From contig JAHREC010000062.1 in the NCBI GenBank assembly GCA_020081605.1, forward strand, positions 3,839,758-3,903,757: a stretch of DNA of 64,000 nucleotides, written 5' to 3'. Below are positions 24,215 to 35,189 of the stretch, in pieces; positions within the stretch are counted from its first letter, which is position 1; every line of letters starts with the position of its first letter. A model generated the notes under the pieces. It saw only the letters and a program-made list of their open reading frames with translations. It did not search any database and was not told the origin of the DNA. The DNA is from Albifimbria verrucaria. Taxonomy: Eukaryota > Ascomycota > Sordariomycetes > Hypocreales > Stachybotryaceae. Position numbers and translations under genes: made by a program.

Positions 24215-25662
24215 CACGTTCGTGATCAGTGCAGAGATGACTTGAGAGACAATGCAATAGTGTGTCTTATGATTCCGATTGGCGAAGTAGTACTGTAGCG
24301 TCGTTTTATAATCCAGACGAGGGTAGGATAAAGGAGTGGTTGTTATGGAAGGGAGAAGGTAATACAGTCATTTTCACCATTATGTACTGTAGTACAGTCT
24401 TATTTACCTTTTATGTCCTCAATTTCGTGAGCTGAATGGTCTTTCCGCACAGGCCGAACAGTGTGAGAAACTGTGAACAAGCGTAGACTGAAGTTCTCTT
24501 ATTGTTGTCAATATTTACTCAACGAGACCTGATCACATGGTGTGTAGATGTGGCCGGTCCGTGCAAACACACATGCATTCATTGAAGTTGAGGACAATAA
24601 TCCTGCATACCATTGTACTGTACGCCTACCACTGCCTCGCCCAATTCAATGAATACCATGGCTTCTGCAAGGACCAACGAACTCGCACGTACTGTGTGGT
24701 TAGTCTGGTTGGGTAGATGTTGGCAACTGCACTATTGGTATTGTCATGAAGAGGACTTCTGTGCCTCTCCACTTATGCCGTCTATACACGGCTTGGACCG
24801 TGCGGAAAGCCTATTGAAAATTGGCGACAATGAAAGTGAAAGCCACTGTACTGTACTGTACAGTACCTACCAACCTATTAATCAAGATATTGTACTGTAG
24901 GATACAGTAGCCTGATTACTGTACCGTTTGAGCCAGGAATATCATGATAACATGCAAATAGCTTCGGTTGGTTTTAAGAGGCACCGGTAACTCCAGATGC
25001 GACAAGATTTTAAGCGATCAGATCCATGCGTGCGGCTTTACAGTATAGCATTTTGTGATGTATTAGAGTACAGCACAATACAGGACGAGAATCACTCTAA
25101 GACAAGGTACAAACGGAATATTGCACTATCCTGGCACGGTAACTGACGGTCCAATGATAAGAGACTACAGAGCGATCCTGCGAAGGCGGCCGAATTCTTT
25201 GACGAGACTGCAAACCAGAGTCTCAATAGATTCCGAACAAAGACATTGCTTTCATTTGTGACAATGCTTCTGAAAGAGCGAGCATGGTACTATAGCCAAC
25301 TCCTGGTGTCCGTGCTGGCAAAAGTTCAAGAATACACGAAGTGCTGTCCTATAGGTGAGGCAGTACCGCTTGGTGCGCCTTAAGAGTAAACATGGTATGT
25401 ACTGTACTGTATGCCAAAATGTTTGATTCGAAACTTGTTTGAGGAAAACTAGAATCTTATTATTAGGGTGCTCTGCCGCCACCCGTCGATTACCACGCCA
25501 AACGTGGCCCTCACCTCCAGCCAAATCTTTTCGCAAACGACATTATCCTTATCATCATTATGATCTTAACCTGAGCTCGGGCTGCCACTGCTGGAGGGAA
25601 AACCCCGCCACATAATCCCAGTTCTCAAAGTATTCGTTTCGCAATGACTCCTCACACGATTC
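24215..25662. other. Gene-free, rich in TACTGTA words
   Basis: No supported gene in 1.45 kb. The word TACTGTA or its complement recurs far above expectation (see repeat entry). The end of the interval is the upstream flank of the DUF7924 gene. Confidence 0.5.
24288..25412. repeat. Cluster of TACTGTA / TACAGTA words
   Basis: Occurrences are near 24290, 24383, 24613, 24848-24866 (a GTACTGTACTGTACAGTAC run), 24892, 24917 and 25396. They are irregularly spaced on both strands. They may be remnants of expanded microsatellites or a regulator-binding array. Confidence 0.5.
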
Positions 25663-27074
25663 ATGGCTAAGAGCGCAGTAGGTGATCAAATCAAACCATC
25701 AGGGAGCTATCGCAGTCGTCCGAAGAGGCCAAGTAAGCAGCAGCAAAGCACAGCGGTCAAGGGCAAAAATCCCATCAGACAGGTACCTTCCATTAGCTCG
25801 ATTCAACCGAAGGAAACTTACGCATCGTAGAAGAACGATGATACAGGGCGTCCGATTGGGGTGACTCAAGACAAGCCAAACCCAGGCCGGAGGCAACGCC
25901 TAGACGCTGGAAACTTGCGACGCGTTGAGGGGAAGAGCAAGAAGCTTGGATCGATCAGACGTTGGGCAGAGCGACAAGAGTGGCCCCAGGAGTTCTTCGA
26001 GCCCAACAGGCCAAATTTCATGATCGCGAAAGATGACATGTTCCCCAACCACAAGATGGGCACACGAGTACAGTATTCTGAACCATCGACTACACAAACC
26101 GAAATAACTCGCAAGACATCGAAGAACTACCCATGTCGTGACGCAAGATAAGATGTCTTGCTTAGACGAGCACAAAGTTACTTGATCGAGCCCGAGGAAC
26201 AGGCCGGCATCATGCAGAACGAGCTTCTTGATGAGGATCTACTTGAAGCACCCCAGCCGCTTCCAAGGAATACACTTTTTAGCGATGAGTTTTTGCATCC
26301 ACTATGGAGTTCATCGCTGAAAGAAACGAAGCTCGTATTATACAGGATATTTCTTGTCTCCTGGTGCTGTCTGCCGAGCAGCTTGCCATTAGAGGGGCTA
26401 CGCATTTAAAAGTGCTAGTTGAAAGTGTCAATGAGGCCTGGACTAACACAAGGCCTCTTGTTGGGCTGCGCCCACAACCCGACTATGCAGTAGGGTTCAA
26501 AGAAGAAGCATTTAGCGAAAGTCAGCACGTCAGACTATTGCCATTCATTGGTGATGTACTTGAGAATGACAGGTCTAATTTCATGGCCACGCGCTACATG
26601 TATTTCCCATTCCTCTCCTGCGAAACAAGAAGTTGCGCTCAAGATATTGGCATTGCCGATCGTCAAAATATGCACAGTATGACGATTGCAGTGCGGGCGG
26701 TGGTGATGCTATTTCGCCAGGTTGACCGGCAGGACGAGGTCAATCGAAAGATTTTGGCATTCTCCATCTCACACAACTCCCGCGATGTGAGGATTTATGG
26801 TCACTACCCCATTTGCATCGAAGAGTCGACAAAATACTATCGCCGCTTGCTGCATAGCTCTGACTTACTCTTGCTCAATGGAAGAGAAAAATGGACAGCA
26901 TATTGTTTCACGGAGAACGTGTACGATATTTGGATGCCGGCTCATTTCAAGAGGATATGCTCAGCCATCGATCAGCTGCCGAATCCAAACGTTACACCGG
27001 GTACAGGAGAAATAAGCGTGGCTTCGGGGATGAGGAAGATGATCAGGATATATGATCGAGCGATGCACCTGTAG
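25663..27074 (+). pseudogene. Decayed DUF7924 protein gene
   Basis: Fungal-specific DUF7924 family, function unknown. The ATG at 25663 gives MAKSAVGDQIKPSGSYRSRP; the frame stops at TAG 25828 and resumes unchanged as TGRPIGVTQDKPNPGRRQRL. The family's middle and C-terminus are clear: WPQEFFEPNRPNF, LVGLRPQPDYAVGF, FMATRYMYFPFLSCETR, DRQNMHSMTIAVRAVV, KILAFSISHNSRDVRIYGHY and GREKWTAYCFTENVYDIW. A second in-frame TAA lies at 26149-26151, and one single-base loss near 26300. Nonsense codons that are not frame errors distinguish this from most broken genes here; at least the first could be a C-to-T change (CAG to TAG). Probably non-functional in this strain, although two base errors cannot be excluded. 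Confidence 0.75.
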
Positions 27075-28139
27075 AGAAACAACCACTCAAGAAGAGAAGA
27101 GTGGCCAGCAGGACGTAGTGCGTTTTACCACGAAAAGATTACTAGAGAAGATGTCGCCAGTTTGCAGGCCTATCTGCGGTCAAGGGTATTTTCAGGAGAA
27201 GTGGTGTCGCTGTAGCTTTATTGGTAGATGGGCTGTAATTGAGTGGTTTATTATAATTTAGCAAGGTCTCTCCCAATTGTTTGTCATTATTTTTGGTTAT
27301 TTCCCATATGGTACAGTTAATTGGCAACACATGGATTGTGTTGGATTCATTTCGAGAGGCTGCATAACAGACAGTCTAAGACCGTGCTTGATTTGTGTAG
27401 CACAACTTTCGTCGCAAGACTGTGAAAGAGAGGAAATTTTAGTAATACGTGTTGTGTAGAGAGGAAAGAAAATATGGGCCCAAATACATGCGACCTCGAA
27501 TTATTGATAACTGGCCTCTGCACGCTCGGTAAACTTCTTGAATGTTTCTGGGGTTAGAGAATGGTAGAGAATGATGGCTACCACGGGATTTAGGGATTTA
27601 GTGGGATAGTTGTGAGAATTCGGATGTTCACTGTGCCAATCTTCAATAGTTGATCGAAAGCGGATACAGCCCGTATTTACGTAGGCGCTTACAAAGAAGC
27701 TGTGTTACGTCGGCGAGTTCCCTTCAGGAAGAGTTGGCGAATGGCAACGAGCTTTCAGGGCCCTGCCCCCACAAAAGACGACAGTAGTCAAGGCTAGTTA
27801 TGCAGGATCCTTTGCCGACCAGGACTAACAATGTGCACATGGGCTTTCACACCAAACCAGGTTGTTTCGTACATGGCAATCTGTAAGTTTCTGAAGCATG
27901 GGTAAATGCAAGTTGTCGGTGAGTTACCAAAGCATCAGAGAGTGGGTTGTCGGAATTGCATTTGGTTATCGCCGTGGTTGCTGGTCCACATACTTAGACG
28001 TATATATATCGCTCGTCAACTGCCTTTGTTCTTCACCATCTCAACAGTTCATTCACACTCAATACTCATCTGAACAAAGCTTTTACCACAACTCCTTGAA
28101 ACTACCTCTCTCTTTACTTTCCCTCCAAACCCATACGCC
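27075..28139. other. Intergenic region upstream of NmrA-like gene
   Basis: No gene is supported. It contains a TATATATA box (28001-28008) and a CT/CAA-rich leader just before the ATG at 28140. Confidence 0.55.
28001..28008 (+). promoter_or_regulatory. TATA box of NmrA-like gene
   Basis: TATATATA lies 132 bases before the ATG, followed by a C/T-rich leader, a usual layout for regulated fungal promoters. Confidence 0.5.
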
Positions 28140-29061
28140 ATGGCTACCTATCTGATTACACAGGCTACTGGCCAACAAAGCCAATGGGTCATCAAACACC
28201 TACTGGATGCTGGCGCCAAAGTCCACGCTGTGGTGCGAGACCTACAAAAAGTCCCTTCGGCCCTACACAATAAGGATATCACGCTTTTCCAAGGTGAAAG
28301 CAAGAACTTTGACGACATTTTTAAGGCAGCGCAAGGATGCAAGGGTGTCTTTCTAAATACCTTCCCATTCCAGGACTGGAAACCCAGCAAGCCAGTGCTG
28401 TGATTGAAGCATGCGAGAAAGCTGGCGTTGAAACTATTGTTGCCTCTACCAGCTTCTGCGCGAATAAAAAGCCTACGTGGGACAATGATGAGACCAAAGC
28501 AATCCAGCTGAACCACTACTTTGCATCAAAGGCGGCAGTTGATGACATTATCCGCGCCGGCAAATTCCAAGCCTATACTATCCTTCGCCCTGCAGTCATT
28601 CATTTCGACTACCTTCTACCTGGATCCCCCACAACTTCCCTAGACTAGCCAGCCACGGGGAGCTGGATGACCTGCTCAAAGAAGGTGCCAAGGTGCCACA
28701 CACTGATGCGCACGACATTGGAAAATATGCCGCGGCGGCACTTCAGGACCCGACCAAGTTCCGTGGCCAGGAGATTGATATCATAAGTGAGCAAGTCAAT
28801 TTTGAAGAGGTCAGCGACATCCTGTCCAAAGTCAGCGGCAGGAAAATTCGGTCAATTAAGCGAACTCCCGAGGAGTTGGAGAAGTTGGGGATCAGCGTAT
28901 ATGGCCAGAAGTTTCATCTCTGGGCCAATACCCTGGACTTCACATCCATCGTTGATGGTAGCAAGGAGGCCGCGGCTAAGTTTGGCATTCCGTTTACTTC
29001 TCTGGAGGACGCTTTGCTGAGAGACAAGGCCAAACTTTTGGAAAGCTTACCGGCCCAGTAG
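28140..29061 (+). CDS. NmrA-like NAD(P)-binding protein
   Basis: Atypical short-chain dehydrogenase of the NmrA family: redox-sensing regulators or reductases such as isoflavone-reductase-like enzymes. The N-terminus LITQATGQQSQWVIKHLLDAG is a beta-alpha-beta nucleotide site with an altered glycine motif. Then come VHAVVRDLQKV, GCKGVFLNTFPFQD, VIEACEKAGVETIVASTS and SKAAVDDIIRAG. The C-terminal substrate domain includes HTDAHDIGKYAAAALQDP and ISVYGQKFHLWANTLDF. Two frame changes (near 28372 and in the CCCCC at 28627-28631) each fit one missing base, and the total length (about 306 aa) suits the family. It neighbours an amidohydrolase and a zinc-cluster regulator and may once have formed a small catabolic cluster with them. 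Confidence 0.85.
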
Positions 29062-29401
29062 CTTCAATAGTGGAGCTGCTACCCTGGTTAACGGAGAAGC
29101 ATGGGTGCTTTTTCCATCAATAATGTTCTTGTGGGTTTAGATTCAAGGAAGCGAGCATGGATGTTGGATTTGCGATTGATGAGGCAGTTAAGCATAATTT
29201 ATGGTGGCTTCCTACAAGCTCAGCCAGGCCATAAGATCCGACTGATGAAGCAAGTAAAGAGATATAAATAGCATTGAGTTTTAATTATTGTCTTTGAGAA
29301 CATGATACGAGAAAGGAGCCTGCTCAGTAAACAAAGGAGCATGTCATGTGAATAACCAAATTTGTAAAGCTGAATCTATTCTAACCAAGGTTACGTCTGC
29401 C
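29062..29401. other. Intergenic region between convergent genes
   Basis: 3' flanks of the NmrA-like gene and the amidohydrolase. Nothing else is seen. Confidence 0.5.
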
Positions 29402-30408
29402 CTACTGAGATAACCTTGGGAATAGCGCTTTGGCGGAACTATTATCAAGTCCCTTCCTATACTCGCTACTCAATACCTCACTCGCGTCCAATTGCTTCGT
29501 GAATCGCTCAATGGCATCAGGCGGATAATTTGGGAAATCGCTTCCAAACAGAATGTGTCCAGGCTTTACAATAATCTGCAACGCAGCTAGCTGTTCTGGC
29601 GAGCTACACATCGCAGTATCGTAGTAAAACCAACCTATTTCCTCACGGATCTGCTCCGCACTCTTATTGATGAAGGGCGTCGAAAGCGCGAGTCCCGCCA
29701 TGCGAGAAACCACTATTGGCAAAGTGCCACCACCGTGCGACAGGATAATGCGACAGTCGGGGCCATGCAGGCGGAATATATCACTGAGAATAAGATCCAT
29801 GGCCGTACGGGCTGTTTCGTGGGGTAGTCCATCATCGGCTGGGGAGACACTTGTTGACCAGATTGATATTCACAGGGTGGGTGGGATGGATGAGAATAAT
29901 GGCTTTATAAGCATTGAGCTCCTGCCAGATAGGAATAAAATCCGCATGACTAAGGTAATGGTTATATAAGCTATAATGCGTTATAAGCATGATCCTATCG
30001 GCCTTCAGTTTATCTAAGGCATATTGAATCTCGGCGAGACAGAGTAAAGTGTCGATTAAAGAAGGCACGCTGGCGAAGAACCTATAATACTCTGGGTCCG
30101 AGTCGCGCACTTTTACGGAAAACTCATTAAGCTTGCATGCTAGTACTGAGGCTTCGTGCGGATCAGATTTGATTTCAGGCCCGGGCGCTGTATGACTCAG
30201 AATGGCAGTTTTTACCCTGATGCTTTTGTAAAGTTTGTGGTTGTTCTCGATGGTCTAGTCTGGCACGTACCAGCCCGATGGGTCACCACCTTCTTGATTG
30301 AGTGCTTGGGATATAGTCAGCAACAGAGCTGGTTAGTCATATAGAGAGATACAAACCTTCTGTGAAGGCTGGTGAGTAAACATAATGGTGCACGTCGATC
30401 TTAGACAT
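29402..30408 (-). pseudogene. Decayed amidohydrolase-2 family decarboxylase
   Basis: Related to the ACMSD/6-methylsalicylate-decarboxylase group of metal-dependent decarboxylases. Exon 1 (from ATG 30408) reads MSKIDVHHYVYSPAFTE; the family has an HxH metal site here, and the second ligand is now Tyr (TAT at 30384-30382). A short intron is followed by GGDPSGWYVPD, an in-frame TAG (30257-30255) where Trp is expected, then TIENNHKLYKSIRVKTAILS. Later motifs are ALDKLKADRIMLI, FIPIWQELNAYKAII, IHPTHPVNINLVNKCLP, CRIILSHGGGTLP and HILFGSDFPNYPPDAI. One frame change at the CCCC near 29825 fits a lost base. Both the Tyr and the TAG could arise by single C-to-T/G-to-A changes. Loss of a ligand and a stop together suggest real inactivation. 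Confidence 0.8.
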
Positions 30409-31571
30409 TGTTAGAGATAAATATATGTAATAATATTAAGTAGATACGTGTAGTGGTGAGTTAGTATGTAGACACGTGAATAGAATGGGGAAGTGGTAGA
30501 CGGAAGGTGTGATTAAGCCGCATACACAACACCTATGTAGATGTGAAGAGGACTATTTATATTGAATGGCTAATTATGACGATATCAAACTACCACTGTA
30601 GACTTCTTATTGTTTTCGCCTTCAACAAACCCGTGCACTTCCGGAGCCGGCGGAAGTATCACGGAAAATCACAACCCTTCCAACTATTACGGTGTATGAG
30701 TACGCTGTCTCGGGTGTTGGTCAATTCCGGTTGCGAGGGTTATGCCGGCATGTTGGATCTCGGCTTACAGAGCCTCTGACAGGAGAGTCACATTCGGCGA
30801 GGGCACCACCAATCGCTGCACAGCCCGACTCCGAGCCTAGAGTGCCCAGCTCGGAGTTGAGTTTGATTGGTTTCTTCCTCAGGATGGCGAACTTCCGGCT
30901 CTGCTTAGACAACATAGTATTTAGAGATTTGCGTCGATATTTAGCTATGCTGATTGTGAAAATTAAAAAAGTTATGCTGTCAATTCAAATCCAGCTACGA
31001 TCTGAAACGTTATCTGTACCTGAGAAATTCTTGTTAAGCTAACAATGCCAGCCCTACTTCCGCTTATTCAACGAGTGTTAAATCATGGCCCGAAGCTTCT
31101 GGTTCCAGGCGCACATGTACTTGTGTGATTCTGCATGCTCCAGAAGAAGTGCGGTGATACTAATCATCTGACGAGATCTAATTTTATGCCCTGCTTCTCG
31201 AACTCTTCACTGAAGAAGATGAACTCCCGGCATGTCGGGTCGTTCTTCATTGCCGTGATGTAAATAGAGAGAAGAAGCTTGGTATTGGCGTGTGGTAAAG
31301 TTAAGCAAAGTGGGTGGTCAGGGGCTCAGGACTGCAGTCGATCTGTTGAACCTCAACCTAGCCTTAATTTCGTGTGTATCGAATGTTGGGCACAATGAGT
31401 TCCAACTTACGTCGCACAAGCCGCTTAGTATGCATGCTGATGACCACTGCTCATAAAGGCTCATATAGGCAGTCTCCGCTAGAAGGTCGGATCGTACAGC
31501 GATTGGATTGGTATCCTAGAGCCCCAACTCCAATCTCACTGCATGCCGCTCCGAGGTCAGCTACCTAGACC
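30409..31571. other. Intergenic region with possible minus-strand remnant
   Basis: Between the amidohydrolase and the regulator. Around 31060-31280 the minus strand reads in pieces, such as ITAMKNDPTCREFIFFSEEF and HKYMCAWNQKLRAMI, broken by stops. This looks like a decayed coding segment of unknown family. At 30640-30655 an imperfect palindrome (ACTTCCGGAGCCGGCGGAAGT) contains CGG-type half sites that a zinc-cluster factor might use. Confidence 0.4.
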
Positions 31572-33794
31572 ATGTCCACCTCGATACCTGGGAATCTGAT
31601 CGGCATGAACTCGGCGAACTCTGGTAGTCGACCATATGCAGCGCGTCGGAGAAAGCGCTTGAAAGTAGATACCGCTTGCGAAACTTGCCGCAGACGAAAG
31701 GTCAAATGTGACGGCCGCAGACCAAGTCTGGCTGCCTACCTGCCCTATCCCTGCACTCCAGATTTCACTGACCGATCCTCAGTTTGTGGGAATTGCTCAA
31801 AGAGGCCAGCCCTTCGAAGTGAATGCGTTTACGCTCCAAGCGCTTCGGGATGTCCGAGGGATAGTCTACCCCCAGACATGCTTCCGCAAATTCCGGGCCA
31901 GCCCTCGGAATGGGACCCGCCCAGCAAGAGACTGCGACGCCCACGCTGCCTACCTCCGGCACCACTTGTAAAAACATCAGTGGTTACGAGTACTTCGGCA
32001 ACAGTAGTAGCAGCGCCTTTACTGGACAGATCAAAGCGGCCATTGACGCCAGATCTTTTGAGAGAGCACCTCGGCCCCAGAGCCCGACTACCACACCCCT
32101 GGTTGATATTTCACTGTTTCCCTCACTTCGCGATGACACTATCGCCGAAGGTTTGGCTAATGGGATGGAATATGAGTTGCTACCATGCAAACAAGCTGAC
32201 CTACTCGTCAATGCCTACTGGTCTCTTGTTCATCCTCTCTTCCTAGTCCTTATTAGGTCTCGGTTTATAAAGTCTTACGATGCTCTCTTTTCTAGCATAG
32301 CCATTGATACTAACGAGCGAACCATTATCAGCACTCTCAATACTGTTTTAGCGCTCTTAGTTTAACTATAGGAATCTTTGGATTTAAAGCAAAGGGAGCG
32401 CTTGAGTAGTAAGTATTTTCAGCGAGCATATGCCCTACTTCACGTACCTGTCTGGGAAATAGCATCCGTCGACCTAATACAGTACCTGCTACTAATGAGC
32501 CAATACTTGCAGTATACCAATAAACCACACCAGACATAGATGCTTGTAGGCTTAGCCGTGAGGATTGCGCAAGGTATTGGTCTTCACCTCCTAGAGATCT
32601 AGGCTAATCCTTCTCTTAACGAAGGTGCGGCTCTTAAGCGCCGAACCTGGCAGTTATATATTATCATGGATAGGTACGAAGATCGATATAATATAGATCA
32701 TGAAAACTCATATTTATGTTAGGATGATCTGTATTGCTTATGGACGACCTGCAATAATATCGGAGAACTCGAGCTCCACTGCCATTCATATGCAGCGTCA
32801 GGCACAACGATAACTAGACAAAGATAATCCGCTTCCCTATGACGAGTTTGTTGCAAGAGTATTGGAACTATGTGAAATCAGTTATTATGCGGCCCAAGGA
32901 TACTTTTCATCGTCGCAACTTCAAAACCCAGATACGGATCGTACAGGTATCCTTGACTCAAGCCCAACAGAGGATAAATTGGCTCTCATACTACGAATGG
33001 AAGGCTGTCTGAAAAGATAGGAGAATTTCTTGCCTGATAACTTGAAATATGGGAGATTGGAACCCCTGAGAGACGACATTTCCACAAGACAAGCCACTAT
33101 TCTCCATCTTCAGTAAGCCATTCTGGTACCAAACTGTAAAATATCAAGATTAAGCTTCAACTTATTCTAATTCGCTGACAGATTTCTTCACTCACGGATC
33201 CTTTTATTCAGGCCAATGCTAGCATGATGCTGTTTGATGACCGAAGCAGAAAGCTGTCCCTCCAGCAACCTGACCCGGTCCTTGATGGAACAATGCGCAT
33301 CAGAATGCGTTGCGGCAGCACAAAGTACGGTATTTGCTGTCCACCAAAGTCAATCACATAACTTTAGCATGCTACCAGCTTGGTGGTTTAGGGTTTCTTA
33401 CATATACACGGCTGCCATGGTGCTCGCGGTCTCGACCTTACGACCGGACCTATTTCCACGTTCGACAGCCCAGAACGCTTGGGATAACGTGCTGGTGCTC
33501 TTTCAGATTCATGAGCATCTAAGTGACTCTGTTCAAGTGTGTAGGGTGGCCTTGCAAAGGATATTTTCGAGAATCGAGCAAATGCAGGGTGCTTCTTCTT
33601 CGACTTTTGTATTTGAAGGGAACATTTCTGACGAACAGGAAACTACAGTCGGGAAACATCCGAATTATCTTCAGGACTTTACCTCCTACCTTGACGATCT
33701 TGCTTTATATAATTTTGATAGTATGTCGTGGTTTACCGACGAGCAAGCTATATTGACAAGCAAACACAAAAAAACATGCTGCATATTGAAATGA
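31572..33794 (+). pseudogene. Decayed Zn2Cys6 transcription factor
   Basis: The zinc cluster at residues about 35-65 is complete: CETCRRRKVKCDGRRP, intron 31726-31782 (GTCTGG..CCTCAG), then ICGNCSKRPALRSECVY. The regulatory domain follows in several frames: ADLLVNAYWSLVHPLF, RSRFIKSYDALFSS, YFQRAYALLHVPVWE, VDLIQYLLLMSQYLQYTNK, then a stop where Trp is expected (about 32541), VGLAVRIAQGIGLHLLEI, another stop, and ALKRRTWQLYIIMDR. The C-terminal part from 33234 (AWWFRVSYIYTAAMVLAV, HEHLSDSVQVCRVALQRI) is recognisable. Besides frame losses, several TAG/TAA codons replace expected Trp or Gln, as C-to-T/G-to-A decay would produce. It may have regulated the adjacent NmrA/amidohydrolase genes. Confidence 0.75.
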
Positions 33795-33846
33795 AAGAAA
33801 CCGCTAGTGTAATGAATCATGTTTTTGTCTCTCAACTAATCTGCCG

Positions 33847-35189
33847 CTAAAGTCTCCACGACCATCTCCTTCGCACCCAGCGCATAAGATAGACCAGGGC
33901 AAGCAGGACGGGCACCTCAATAAGAGGTCCAACTGTTGCAGCTAGTGCCTGATCGCTGTCTGGCCCATAAGTAGCAATTGCAATTGCGATGGCCAATTCA
34001 AAATTATTACTGGAAGCAGTAAAGCTTTGCGTTGTTGTGAGAGGGTAATTGAAGCCTAATCGACGAGCGATGAAGAGAGTAACGAAAAATATAGAAATGA
34101 AGTAGACAATAAGAGGGGCAGCAACCCGGAGAACGGAGACGATTTGGTGTACGACTTGACGTCCCTGAGATGCAAAGAGGACAATAATAGTGTAAAGAAG
34201 ACCAATTAGAGACCATGGAGATACGAACCGGATAAAGACACGGTCGTACCAGTCTGGACCAGCGGTGAGTCTCAGCACAAAACGGGTGATGATTGCAGCA
34301 CTAAGCGGGATGCCCAGGAAGACTGCAACACTCGTAGCTACTACTTCGTACTCGACTTTGTTAACACCTGATTCGCGACTAATGACTTGAATGAAGAAAA
34401 CGGCCAATGGTGCTGTGATGACCATTTGAAGGATGGAGTTGATGGCAACGAGAATGGCGCAGTACTCGTTATCGCCACCGGCAAGCCCATTCCAGATAAG
34501 AACCTTGACGAGATGTTAGTAACAGTTGTTCCAACCTTAAAGTTTAGGGTTATGCCACCGACCATTGCAATGCATCTTCCAAGCCCAACCAGGATCAAAC
34601 CGATTCGCAGCTCGCTTTTGTCGGGGAGAAAGGCCCATGCAAGGCCGAGCTGGTTTGAAGTTAGCGATTGGCTATGATAAGCTTGTGTAAGGGATCCAGG
34701 GGCAGACATACCATCAGAAATGGAGCAACGATCCAGTTGATGAGGATACTGAACGCGATCTGCTTCCACATGGCACGCTGGGCGAGGAGCTGATGCAGTG
34801 ACTCGTATCGAACTTTGCAGAGAATGGGGTACATCATGACGAGGAGACCGATGGCTAGATAAATTGTCATTTTCGTAACCTTACAAAGAGGATCCGATCA
34901 TTCGCATACCAATCGGCACTGACACGCCAACGAATTTTCCCTTTTCCAAAGCTGGTCCGGTGGAAGGCACAAAGTTGCCCAGAATGATGCCGATGGCCAT
35001 GGCGAGAATAATCCAAAGCGCGAGAAACCGATCGAGCCATCCAAGGCTTTTGAAAGCCGAGACCTGTTCATCGTCATCTTCGGCTTTCCGCTGATGACCT
35101 TGACCTTCGATATCCAAGTTGTTGGTTTTGTCCGTTGGAAGTTGCTCAGACGCGAAGGCGCCTTCTTTCTTTGAATTCATTGCCGACAT
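33847..35189 (-). CDS. ACR3: ACR3 arsenite efflux permease
   Basis: Plasma-membrane exporter of arsenite of the BASS superfamily, giving arsenic tolerance. Four exons (35189-34910, 34854-34712, 34649-34563, 34503-33847) join in phase to a 388-residue protein with no frame damage. I chose the ATG at 35189 because the frame upstream of it has only a GTG. A charged N-terminus is followed by about ten membrane helices: FLALWIILAMAIGIILGNFV, GLLVMMYPILCKVRYE, FSILINWIVAPFLM, GLGRCIAMV|LIWNGLAGGDNEYC (the conserved Cys of the transport helix), ILVAINSILQMVITAPLAVF and TTTQSFTASSNNFELAIAIA. The C-terminus includes GPDSDQALAATVGPLIEVP. No arsenate reductase, methyltransferase or arsH lies nearby. It is convergent with the decayed regulator, with 52 bases between them. 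Confidence 0.96.
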
